Shown: in pieces, positions 14,087-33,997 of the stretch
Position numbering within the stretch: the first letter of the stretch is position 1
How the letters are laid out: each line of letters begins with the position of its first letter
NCBI RefSeq assembly: GCF_022539505.1
Contig: NC_061510.1
Location: 228,791,322-228,855,321 of the forward strand
Length of the DNA stretch: 64,000 bases
Reading direction: 5' to 3'
Source of the DNA: Lolium rigidum
Taxonomy: Eukaryota; Streptophyta; Magnoliopsida; Poales; Poaceae
Notes under the pieces: model-generated
Database searches by the model: none
The model's input: only the letters and a program-made list of their open reading frames with translations
What the model was told of the DNA's origin: nothing
Made by a program: the position numbers and the translations under genes

Positions 14087-14362
14087 GTCTCGAAACTGGT
14101 GCTAGATACGGATTGCCAAGGTGCGGTGAGGAAACTGGTGAGTTCGGGGCTGGATCGTTCAACGCATGGTCCGTTGGTTGAAGACATCAAGGTGCTACTG
14201 GACGAGTTTGATGCCTTTGTTGTTTGACACGTGCGACGATCTTGTAATGAAGCTACGCATAAGTTAGCTAAGATGGGTTGTGAAAATAAATATTGCAATA
14301 GCTGGGTAGGATCTCCTCTTGGATACCTGGTGAACTTGCTGGTGTGTGATGATGGTGTTTAA
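14087..14362 (+). pseudogene. RNase H-like domain remnant (C-terminal part)
   Basis: From 14087 one frame reads VSKLVLDTDCQGAVRKLV, then LDRSTHGPLVEDIKVLL, then an in-frame TGA at 14225-14227, then HVRRSCNEATHKLAK and on to TAA at 14360-14362. This resembles the plant RNase H-like domain (RVT_3 type), with the conserved DC in the middle and the terminal HVRRxxNxxAH block. The TGA replaces a residue before HVRR and could come from CGA by C-to-T change. The 5' part is missing because element D ends five bases upstream, so D probably inserted into it. It could be a gene of the RNase H-like superfamily or a LINE-derived copy; I cannot tell which. Confidence 0.7.
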
Positions 14363-14940
14363 TGAAAGCAGCCTTTTCGATCTAACCCCCCCCCCCGATA
14401 AACTCTCTGGACTGAATTTTGATATTATCAGTATAAAACATTATTTTGATTTTATCTATGCATTCCTCCTTATCCTTGAATTTATCCTGATGGTTCTTAT
14501 ATTATTTGCCGCTATGGTTTGTAATTTTGTATAGACGTAGCAGCAATCGAACCCATGAAACTTTCTCTCTATAAACGAACTGTCTACACATTCCCGAAAA
14601 GTACCTAGAATTAATTTTTTCACATTCTTAACCGTCTGCTTTAATATTGTAGAGTAGCTCCTCTAGAACCGCACTGCCGGATCTATGCTCTCCGGATCTA
14701 TGCTCTCCGGATCCTCTAACTTGAAAAAGCAAAGTTAGATAAGCTAGGGTGCCCTAAATTTCCTTCTTCCAAGCTATATAATTTAAGCCAAAATAACTAA
14801 AATATAATTACATAATACAAATTTATATATGTATTTAGAGTAATTACATATAAGCAAAATTATGGTGTAACAAAAATTAGTTTATTTTTATATCTAGAGT
14901 AATTAATTACAGTAATTAATAGCGCTGACTTGCTTCCTTA
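14363..14940. other. Spacer between RNase H-like remnant and MITE
   Basis: AT-rich sequence with no supported gene. It has a run of nine to ten C around 14387-14397 and a short tandem repeat at about 14680-14712 (GGATCTATGCTCTCC, twice). Part is presumably the former 3' flank of the RNase H-like remnant. Confidence 0.5.
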
Positions 14941-15211
14941 AGAGCATCTTCAGTCGCATCCTCCAAACGACTTCTGGCAAAAGCGCTGGATTGGTCATCT
15001 GGGAGACGCCGCGGCGTGGTGCCGCTTTGGGGGAGCTCCCGTTCCTAGCCGCGTCCCCGAAACGTGATCTCCAAACAAAAAAGCAAGTGTAAAAGTCATA
15101 TCTAGCATCCCTGATAGAGCCTCTACACACAGGGGATGAGCTAGGGACGCCGGATAATATTTGGGGCACGTCCGGGCGGAGGCGGCCTTTGGAGCGTGCG
15201 ACTGGAAGCGG
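14941..15211. mobile_element. Probable Harbinger-type MITE
   Basis: The left end AGAGCATCTTCAGTCGCATCC and the reverse complement of the right end, CCGCTTCCAGTCGCACGCTCC, form imperfect terminal inverted repeats. TTA occurs on both sides (14938-14940 and 15212-15214), the target duplication typical of PIF/Harbinger elements. The interior is GC-rich and non-coding. A further inverted pair (GGGAGACGCCG near 15000, CGGCGTCTCCC near 15221) suggests the real right border could lie slightly further out. Confidence 0.5.
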
Positions 15212-15648
15212 TTAAGTGTCCGGCGTCTCCCATATCTCTTCGGAAGACGCTTTGGGACTCTAACGTTAGAGAATCCGGCTCCGGATCTATGGGTAGCTTC
15301 GAGTTTGATGCACAGATTGAAGTTAGTCTTATCATTTGATGATAATAGGTTTTGTTGTTTTGACATTGTTTGTTTTGTCTGCTGACCACATTTGTACCGT
15401 ATTTCGCTGTATTTGTGACTTGCACTTTTTCATAAAACAGCACGAACTTCTTTTTAAAAATAGTTGGGTGTGCATGCCAACCTCAAGTGGGCCCAACCTC
15501 TATACACCGAATCGAAGGATCCAGCAAAGAGGGAGAAAGACACATCACCGCCCGCTTCTCTTCCTCCCCACTTTCTCTCTCCCGATCTCCCAACCTTTCC
15601 CCTCCTGCTCTCCGGCGAGCCCGCCGCCGCCGCCGCCGTCCGCGGACC
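15212..15648 (+). promoter_or_regulatory. Upstream region and pyrimidine-rich leader of the auxilin-like gene
   Basis: No gene is seen here. From about 15545 to 15610 the plus strand is strongly CT-rich, as in many grass 5' leaders, followed by a CCG repeat just before the start codon at 15649. I could not pick a convincing TATA box. Confidence 0.4.
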
Positions 15649-18600
15649 ATGGACGGCATCGAGGGGCTCCTGGCGCGGGACTTCGGCGTGCGGCGTCAGG
15701 GCAAGGACGCGCCCATGGCCGCCTCCCGTGGCGCTGGATCCGCCTGGCCCAACCCCAGATCCACCCCCGCCCCGTCCTACGACGGCCTCTTCGCCGCGCC
15801 CGGACCCGCACCGCCGCCCTCCGCCTCCGCCTCTGATCCCTCCCTCGACTCGATCTTCGACTCCTTCAAGGGCACCTCCTCCTCCTCGACGTCGACCAAG
15901 CCGGCCTTCGACGACGACTTCTTCAACCCGACCAGCGGGCTGAGGCCATCCACCTCCTCCACCGCGCGCTACGACGCCGAAGACGTGTTCGGGACAGGGG
16001 CGGCCCCCGCGTTCGATGACGTATTCACGGCCAGCAGCAACCGCTCGGCGCCGCCTTCCTACGACGACTTCCTCGGCGGGTTCGGCGAGAAGCCGCGAGC
16101 GCAGGAGACGAAGAGGTCGGCGGTCGTCGAGGACGACGACCTGCTGGCGGGGTTCGGAATGAAGCCGGCCGGGGAGAATAAGAAGAAGCCAGTGATGGAA
16201 GAGGAGGCCCCGTTCGATGATCTGATCCCCGGATTCCCCAGAAGCAGCCCGCCAAAGAGTAGGTGAGTAAGCTCTTGCTTTGCTTGCTTAGATCTGCATT
16301 GGGTTTGGGTCTTCATTATTGCAGATCAGGGTCTTGGGCAGGGTGATGTTGGATGAATTCAAGTGAAATGCCGACATCTAGAACCAGTTCCTAGTGAATC
16401 TGGAACCGACCTTAAGCAAACAGAAGAGCTTGCGTGGCATCGGTGATTAAATTGAGGAAAAATAGCCAGTGATCTTTTCCATGCGGATGCTGATGCTTTT
16501 ATTCCTAATACTTTAAATCAGTTGAGATTATAAGGAAATAAAATGCACTATGATAGTTCAAATTTGTTCAGTTTTGAACTAAAACCACGACACTTATTAT
16601 GGATCGGAGGGAGTACCTAATTTTCACGACTAGTCTTCGCAACCAACTAGTCAGACTAGTTTTGCTACTAGTAGTCTAGTCACGACTAGTCTTGGTTTTC
16701 AGTTGGAATGCAAGTACCAATTCATAGGCTAGTCTTGATTAATCGAGAGACTCTTAGTTCTTGTGAGGCAGCTAATGACTACCAGAAAATCTGAGGATAA
16801 AAACATACTCGAAGAATCAATCATAAGTTGTGCAATAAAATATGTTAATTACTGTAAACCTCCCACTTTTATTTATGTTATCCACTAGCGCATTCTTGTA
16901 AGTTCTGTGAAACATGTATTTTCTGTTGACAAAGATTACGTTGTCGGTTTCGTAATATTCACTATAAATTCCAGGAACACTAATGATGATAACACCAAGA
17001 AGCAATCAGTTTCAACTTCAAAATCAACAGCCAGCATGGTTGATGATCCATTTGTTGTTCTAGAAGGAGAGTCTGCTTCAGGCTCCACATATCCATCCCC
17101 GGGCGGTTTCACAGATCCATTGGAAGATCTAAATAAGCCTGTAAAGACTGAAGGAAAGAATTTTGATAGTACTGCTGATGATGATAATCTATTTGAGGAG
17201 TCCAGTACTTTTGACCAGGTCCCAAAATCATATCCTTCGTTCTCCTCTGAAAGCAATGGTGATACCAATCTACAAAGCAAATCCCGAGACTCGAGGCCTG
17301 TGCAAAGCTCAGCGAAGAGGAATCCTGGAAGCAGATCTTCATTGGAGGACTTCGAAAACGGCATGCACAAATCGCAGTCTGCAAGGTACTCTGATATTCA
17401 TGTTGATGACAGTTCAGAGAGATACAGTGGCAATGGTATGGGTGACCAGTCACCGGTATCTACTGAATCTGAAGACGATATATGGCTTACGGTTTCTGAG
17501 ATCCCCCTCTTCACACGGCCAACTAGTGCTCCTCCACCTTCCAGATCACCTCCTCTTCTTAGACAAAAACCTCGGGCTGCAAAAGCAAATGGAAAGAATG
17601 ATGAGTCTGCGCAGCAGTCTGGCCAAAAGCGCAACCACTACAAATATTCGCCAGAGCAAGCAGATATTTCTTCAATAGATGAATCAGAGGGTGTTGCCGT
17701 GGGCAAGCCACAAAGGCCTGTTCATTATGACACCAATGCTTTTGAAGAGGACGAAGAGTATGGTACAAATTCTTCAGCTCGTGAAGAGAGAGAAAGCCAG
17801 GAAAGGTTGGAACAAGCACAAGAAATGAGACTAAGGGAGGAACAGAGAAGACGTGAAAAGGAGAGGGAATTGGAACAGGAGAGAGAGAAACAAGCTGTTG
17901 AGAGGGCTACAAAGGAGGCACGGGAGAGAGCAGCTGCTGAAGCTCGTGCAAAAGCTGAAAGGGATGCCCGCCAACGCTCACAGCGTGCTGCTGTGCAGAG
18001 GGCTCATCAGGAAGCCCGTGAGAGGGCTGCAGCTGAGGCTAAAGACAGAGTTGCAAGGGCCGCTGCAGAAGAAAGGGAGAAGGCTACTGCTGAAGCCAAG
18101 GAAAGGGAGCGAGCTGCGGCTAGGGAGAGGGCAGCTGCTGAAGCCAAGGAAAGGGAGAGGACTGCTGCTAGGGAGAGGGCTACAGCAGAAAGAGCTGCGA
18201 CAGAGAGAGTTCAGCAAGAAGCAAGGAAGCGAGCTGAGCGAGCTGCAGTAGAAAGAGCTGCTGCCGAGGCTCGACAAAGGCATGCAGCAGCAGCTGCTGC
18301 TGCGGCTGCAAAAGAAAAACAGAGTACACCAGATGACCTCGACTCTTTCTTCAGTAATAGTGCACCAAAGCAGAGGACACCAACAGCGGTACATACAGGC
18401 CCCAAAATATTTACATTAAAAAATGTCTGGATTTAGTAATGTCGCCTTTTGCTAATGTTGGGTATTTCAGGAATCAATGTTTGATCCTCAACCACAAGGT
18501 ACAGGAACAGCTAATGGATCACAGAGACCAGCTTCTACCTCAGCATCTACGAGAAAAGCAAACACACCATCAGCCACAAATATGTTTGGCAATGGTCTAT

Positions 18601-19771
18601 CTGACCTATTTGAATTTGAACGTACTGGTCCTCCCAAAACAGCAGTTCTATAACTTTGTAATGATACCATTTCCTAATCTTGCACCGTTTATGATTCATT
18701 TAGCATTATTTTTCAGCACGTTCATCATCTGACGTATTTCAAGATGTTGAGGGAGAGAGTGAAGAAAGAAGACGTGCTAGATTAGAACGTCACCAGAGGA
18801 CCCGTGAACGAGCGGTAATGTTTCCACCTCTTGCTCTCACTAGATACAGCCAGTGATCAATCTGGGTCATTCCGTATTATATTTGTCAACGTTTTTCCTA
18901 TTATAAAGGAATAATGGATTTTTCATTCTCCTACTACTGTTCATCATATTATAACAACCAACATATCTCCAGGCGAAAGCTTTGGCAGAGAAGAATGAAC
19001 GAGATATGCAGGTTCAGAGGGAACAAGCAGAAAGAGATGTAAGTGTTGTGTTGCTCATATAACTTGCAAGTTGATTCTGCTTATGTAAAAAGTATGTGCT
19101 GTGCTGCTATTGCACATCTATTTTCAGTATTTCATGGACTTCGATGGCATTTTCTTTGGCTCATGATAGGGCCGCATGTCTTGGCCCTTTAAGCTTGACT
19201 TTCTTGGTTACTAATAGTTACTTATTGTTTTTGGATTTTCTTGATTCCAGAGGATTGGTGACTCGTTAGACTTTGAAATTAAGAGGTGGGCCGCTGGAAA
19301 AGAGGGCAACTTACGTGCTTTATTATCAACTCTGCAATATGTGAGCCACTAATGCCTTCTCCACTGAAGCTATTCTTCTTATGTTTTCGCCTGATTCTGT
19401 GCTTTACGTTTGAGTGTTATCATTGTTTTATTGCATAAATATGCTCAGTATTCCTGTTTGCTTCCTTCTAAACAGATACTTTGGCCAGAATGTGGGTGGC
19501 AAGCTGTCTCCTTGACAGATTTGATTACTGGTGCTGCTGTTAAAAAGCAGTACAGAAGGGCGACCTTATGCATCCATCCTGATAAGGTGCAACAGAAGGG
19601 TGCAACTCTTCAACAGAAATATATCGCTGAGAAGGTCTTTGATATGCTTAAGGTGCGTATTCTGCTGCTTTGCAACAATTATTGGGTTTGTAATTCATAT
19701 GGCTTATATTCCCCTACATTTGCATGAAACAGGAGGCATGGAACAAATTTAATTCTGAAGAGCTCTTCTAA
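15649..19771 (+). CDS. Auxilin-like J-domain protein (clathrin uncoating)
   Basis: Eight exons: 15649-16262, 16975-18388, 18471-18627, 18717-18814, 18973-19038, 19251-19340, 19476-19652, 19733-19771. All introns are GT-AG, phases agree, and the sum is 2655 nt (884 aa). The N-terminus ([13 protein letters not shown]) is followed by acidic-aromatic motifs such as FDDDFF and DDLLAGFG, the [10 protein letters not shown] block typical of plant auxilin-like proteins, and a charged Arg/Glu/Ala-rich coiled-coil stretch (about 470-660). The C-terminus is an auxilin-type J domain (about 800-884) with HPD at 847-849. By family, auxilins recruit Hsc70 to clathrin-coated vesicles and the HPD loop stimulates its ATPase. 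The start has a CCATGG context and no better upstream ATG. Exon 1 is very GC-rich, as in many grass genes. It converges on the AAA ATPase gene. It appears intact; expression is not shown. Confidence 0.93.
16555..16613. mobile_element. Half of a Stowaway MITE in intron 1 of the auxilin-like gene
   Basis: The right arm reads ACGACACTTATTATGGATCG then GAGGGAG followed by TA, the usual grass Stowaway terminus, and a palindromic centre (TTCAAATTTG...TTTTGAACTA) precedes it. The matching left terminus (CTCCCTCCGATCC...) is absent, so the copy is truncated. Confidence 0.7.
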
Positions 19772-20518
19772 GCCGTTCCTGTGAATATACAGCCAGCTTT
19801 TAGTTGTACCCACATGAAGCACTGGAGGATCAAGACGGGAGAATCGGTGATGGCGTGATTTATTAGGATGATTTTTACAGCGTATTATACATTGGAGGGC
19901 CAATATTACATGTATCTCTTCCATACCATTCGTTTATAATCAGACCACAGAAGTCGAAAACACAGTTCATGCTTTACTTGATCTTGTGAAGAACAGATGT
20001 ACAATTTTGCTTTGCCCCATCATTATCTCACTCTTGTAAATTGTACAGCTTGTACATTAATCTGGAACATGATTTGGAATACTTTGCTATTTGAGTTTCC
20101 CCCATATATTGTCGTTTAATTTGTCATGGTTTTTTTCTTATAGTTTTGATACATGTCTTTTTCCTTCAAGTTGGTTGTTTTTACTTTCTTAAGTTAAGCA
20201 CGCACATGGGCATCATTCACGTACAAAATAAATTAAATCTGAGGCTGAGTATGCGTGATGCCTCCCATTATGTACACGGTCCTATAGACAACCTGGGCGA
20301 CAAATGGCTGGAAACAGAGAGGATTGGGTCAAGAGCACATTCTTTGTACTCTCGCTGCGTGAGAAAAACATTGATAAATATATATAATGACATAAATGTG
20401 TGACAGAACAATAAACGACAACATCCTTCAGTACAAGGGCACCAACTTAACCTATATGAGACTTAATGTGTGTATGTGTCGTCTCACAGACTCACAAATG
20501 ATCTGAAGACAGAAACAT
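19772..20518. other. 3' flank of the auxilin-like gene
   Basis: Contains the 3' untranslated part of the auxilin-like gene; AATAAA occurs near 20226, but I cannot assign the cleavage site. Its distal half (about 20260-20460) carries copied pieces of the neighbouring AAA ATPase locus, described separately. No coding region is supported. Confidence 0.5.
20330..20430 (-). pseudogene. Stray copy of exon 6/intron 5 boundary of the AAA ATPase gene
   Basis: About 100 bases, AAGAGCACATTCTTTGTACT through CTCGCTGCGTGAGAAAAAC and on to CAATAAACGACAACATCC, match 27868-27976, where exon 6 of the AAA ATPase gene meets intron 5. The copy has the same orientation as the gene but only a few dozen coding bases, and the CTGCAT acceptor context has become CTGCGT. 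It is a non-functional duplicate lying beyond the 3' end of its parent. Confidence 0.7.
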
Positions 20519-20910
20519 GGGGAAATGCACTTTGGCTCATAGGAGCATATGCTCTCATTATGTGAATCCACATTTTAAAGTATTAAAAAATTCTAAACTA
20601 AATTTTTACATGTACATCTAGACATTTTATGTTGGTACACAAGTTTTCAAAAGAAAAAACATTTTTCTGTGGCTCCTGTAAAAAAGACAAATTTTAATGC
20701 TGTAACACGACTACGTACAGAACATTTTTTTGTCTTTTTTGTACACACCACACAAAATGTTACTTTTTTCACGAAAACTTGTGAACGAACATAGGATGTC
20801 ACAACGTATAAGAAAAAATTTATGTCAGATTTTTTTTGACATTTCTAAAATTGTTTTTTATTATTTTCTATAATGGGTGCATATGCACGCGTGTGCCAAA
20901 ATGCCACCTC
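20519..20910. mobile_element. Mutator-like MITE, 392 bp, with 9-bp target duplication
   Basis: CAGAAACAT occurs at 20510-20518 and 20911-20919, a perfect 9-bp direct repeat as made by Mutator-type transposases. Between them the ends are inverted: GGGGAAATGCACTTTGGC on the left and, as reverse complement, GAGGTGGCATTTTGGC on the right, with GCATATGC shared further in. The interior is AT-rich and itself largely inverted (GTACACAAGTTTTC and GAAAACTTGTG arms), so the element can fold into a long hairpin. It encodes nothing and would depend on an autonomous element. Confidence 0.8.
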
Positions 20911-20974
20911 CAGAAACATGCCATTATTCTATAAGAAAAAAGACGTCATTTAACAGTTCATAAGATCCTGTGAA

Positions 20975-21230
20975 CAAGAACCATCATACTATAGAAAACA
21001 GTAAAATATTCTTATTCCATGTCCCTTCATTTATATAGACAGGCCTATAGCCAAGCCGCCCGACAAATGGCTGCAAACAGGTCATGAAGAGATGTCACCA
21101 AGAACCATCATACTATAGAAAACAGGAAAATATTCTTATTCCATGTCCCTTCATATAGCATGTACATAGGTACACAGGCCTGGAGCCAAGCCGCCCACCA
21201 AATGGCTGCAAACAGGTCATGAAGAGATGT
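20975..21230. repeat. Tandem duplication downstream of the AAA ATPase gene
   Basis: Unit 1 (20975-21098) and unit 2 (21099-21230) both begin CAAGAACCATCATACTATAG and end near GGTCATGAAGAGATGT, with small differences. A more diverged version of the inner part (CGACAAATGGCTG, AAACAG) is also at about 20270-20320. The units lie in the 3' flank, possibly 3' UTR, of the minus-strand AAA gene. Confidence 0.85.
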
Positions 21231-21483
21231 TGGGGCACAATGGTGATTTCAAGTTAATCTTAACTTGGGAGCACAAACAGAAGCTGATAAGTAACCCAGA
21301 CTCGGTGCACAATTCTAATTACATGGGAGGGGGGTTGTAGGCCGGCCGCTGCTCCTGAAGGGAGAGGAGGAAAAACCCAACTGGTTTTGGCCGGACAAGT
21401 TGTCGCCAGGATGCTATTGCCGAGGGGTAGTATAGCAACTGTACAATGTGGCAGGGGTTCTAGTTTCGATTTTATTCTTGCTC

Positions 21484-31637
<10,154 letters not shown>

Positions 31638-32732
31638 CGCGTCGGGTTCGCCGGAGGCGTGGCGAGGGTTTCTCTCCTCCTCTCCTCTCGTCTCGAGAGG
31701 AAATTTTTCGGCTTCGGATTCGTACGTCGGAAATGGATGGTTTTTCTTTTGTTTGGAAATTCTCTTTTGTTATTATAAGATTTCGATCCTTTTTATCTTG
31801 GTGATGTGTGATGCCGCGTGGATTTGTGCCGATTTATAACGACACGATGAACGTTTTCGACTAGGACACGTGTGTAAATACCATGCCTTGCCGTCCTCGT
31901 ATTCGTGGTGTTAGCTTTCGGGAGGCGGTCGTTAATATCGGTTTATATAATATAATTTATTTTTTATTTGAATATACAACACTTTATCGTACAAATCATC
32001 ACACATGACTTTTGGATGTAATCTAGAGTGCAATTTATATAAATCGCAAAAAAAGAGTGCAATTTATATTTGTAAAGACAGAAGAAAATGTGTGTCAATT
32101 TATTGCACTCGCATGAAACAAATATTGAGCAAACCACCATGCCAACTTAATATTGATCACTTCCGACGAATAAGCTATTAAATTGTTGGAGACCACCAAC
32201 GATTTGGAAAATATGAAAATTGCAGAGCAAACGGTCAATATCGTAGCTAATTTCAACGTCATGACCTCGTTTTGAAGCTCACTGCAAGCAAGTAGACAAG
32301 CATTCACATTGGTGGTTTGTGATCTATTATGACCCGATCTCTCATATATCAGATGCAAAATTTTGGGGAAGAGAGAAAGAGACAGGGGAAGGAAGAGAGA
32401 AACTTGGGGAGGATTCACATTTCATTCATATAATTCGCTTGTTTCACACTACGGTACTTTTCGGCTACATAACACCACCACTAACCACTTGGCTCCACAC
32501 ACATGACTCCAACTCTCACTTAACTTACTCACCTCGTTCACCCTACACGAAAGCCATAAACGATCTTATGAAACATGCCTTGAAAGCTATTGGTGTGATG
32601 TCAGTGTCCGACATGACAACACCCCCTCCCCCAAGAGAAGCAGGTTGTTCCAAATCTCTTTAGGACAACATGGTCTTGTCGGGTAGCCATTTTCAACGGC
32701 AACGACGACCATTTGATGCGTACATATAGAAG
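31638..32732. other. Upstream region of the AAA ATPase gene
   Basis: No gene supported. The first 100-200 bases presumably hold the 5' leader and promoter of the minus-strand AAA gene; TTATAAATC on the minus strand (about 31832-31840) is a candidate TATA box, about 200 bases from the ATG. The rest is AT-rich intergenic DNA. Confidence 0.4.
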
Positions 32733-33260
32733 TGTAACATCTTAGGTTTTGAGGTTACAAAAGAGGAGAACACATCGAATGTGCATTGCATTCATGCATC
32801 AAAAATCAAAAATCCAGAAAAAATTCGCGCTTTTGTTTAAACCTATCAAAGTGATTGAAGTTCTCTTGCGTTGATGGAATCGGTATAGGTCATCACGTGA
32901 GTGCGCCAAAATTCGACATAACGTTTGTTAAATTATTGTATTTTGGTGTGAAACAATTTGAATTCAAACCAAACATGAATGATATAAAATTCAAATAAAA
33001 ATTTAAATTTGGATGCCAAACAATCATAAAATGCATTATTTGAGTTTATAGAAAATACAAAATCACAATAGATAAGGAAATAAAATAATTATTACATCCT
33101 TAATTATTAAATCATCTTTTATAAGTCCCATAAAAGAAATTCAATTAGAAATAATACAATATTAGAAATAAAAGAAGTTTACAAAGAAAAAAAGAAGTTC
33201 TAAATCTAAATCTTCTAAATCTTCTTATCTTGCATCCCCTGCAAAATAAACAACATAGAC
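32733..33260 (+). mobile_element. Decayed chromovirus-type LTR fragment
   Basis: Starts TGTAACATCTTAGGTTTTGA with GGTTACAAAAGAGGAGAACA, then GTGCATTGCATTCATGCATC and TTCGCGCTTTTG. This is the same order of motifs as the LTR start of element D read on the minus strand (14081 downward). The match fades into an AT-rich tail that ends near GCATCCCCTGCAAAATAAAC. No partner LTR, primer site or coding region follows, so it is an old truncated LTR; the end is approximate. Confidence 0.6.
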
Positions 33261-33997
33261 AAAAGAAATTGTGTTATGTTAAAAACATTTGTCTTCACAT
33301 TTTTGTGAGGCTTTTTAGTGTTGGAAACTAGCTACAAGGAAATCGAGAACTGGTCTTAATCCCAAGATGATGATTAGAGGGAGAAGTACTCTTCATAGGC
33401 ATCATTAGGAACAAATATGGGACGTTTGGTTCATGAGGCATCAAATAAAAAGGCAACCATGGATAAAGAGAAACACTAAAATGATCCATTACTATAGGCA
33501 ACAACAATGTTTTTCCCTCTAATCTATCTAGAGTCCTCTTAGATGCCATATATTTAAATCTAGTAATTCACCCTTGACATTGGATGGTCAGGATGAATAA
33601 AAGCCCACAGATTGAAGCCCACGGTTGCAATGTCATACACTAGCAGCCAACAAGTAATACACTTGGCATTACTCAAAAGAAAGAGTAAATAGAGATAAGC
33701 ATCGGTGTCTTAGACATGAGGTAGAGGAAAGAAATTTGGCTACTAGCAAGGGAAGTGCAGTTGGAATAAAGGCAACAGTAGCTTACATCTAAGGCAAAGC
33801 AATTGACATTGTATATGTACATGTAGTGTTGTTTACGAAGCAACACACTCACCCCACCATAATTGTTGTGTTGTCGACACACAACATTAGCTAAGCAGTG
33901 TAAAAGCAGGGTAGTAGCAGCCAGCCGCATCACATGTTCTTCCTCTGAACAAAATCAACTAGACAACTTTACCAGTAGCCATTTATCGGTAGCTAGC
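33261..33997. other. Unassigned AT-rich sequence before element B
   Basis: I see no gene, inverted repeat or clear repeat family. It could be the continuation of the decayed LTR at 32733. CTAGC at 33993-33997 would be B's target duplication, but the far end of B is outside the window. Confidence 0.4.

Noticed and set aside
15336..15836. Overlapping ORFs at the start of the auxilin-like gene, in other frames and on the minus strand
   Set aside because: Shadows of the GC-rich first exon; Pro/Arg-rich translations without domains.
18439..18732. Separate 97-aa ORF downstream of exon 2 of the auxilin-like gene
   Set aside because: It overlaps exon 3 in another frame; the spliced frame keeps family-typical sequence.
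20975..21230. Short tandem units as a CRISPR-like or satellite array
   Set aside because: Only two to three units, no regular spacers, and they match the neighbouring gene's flank.
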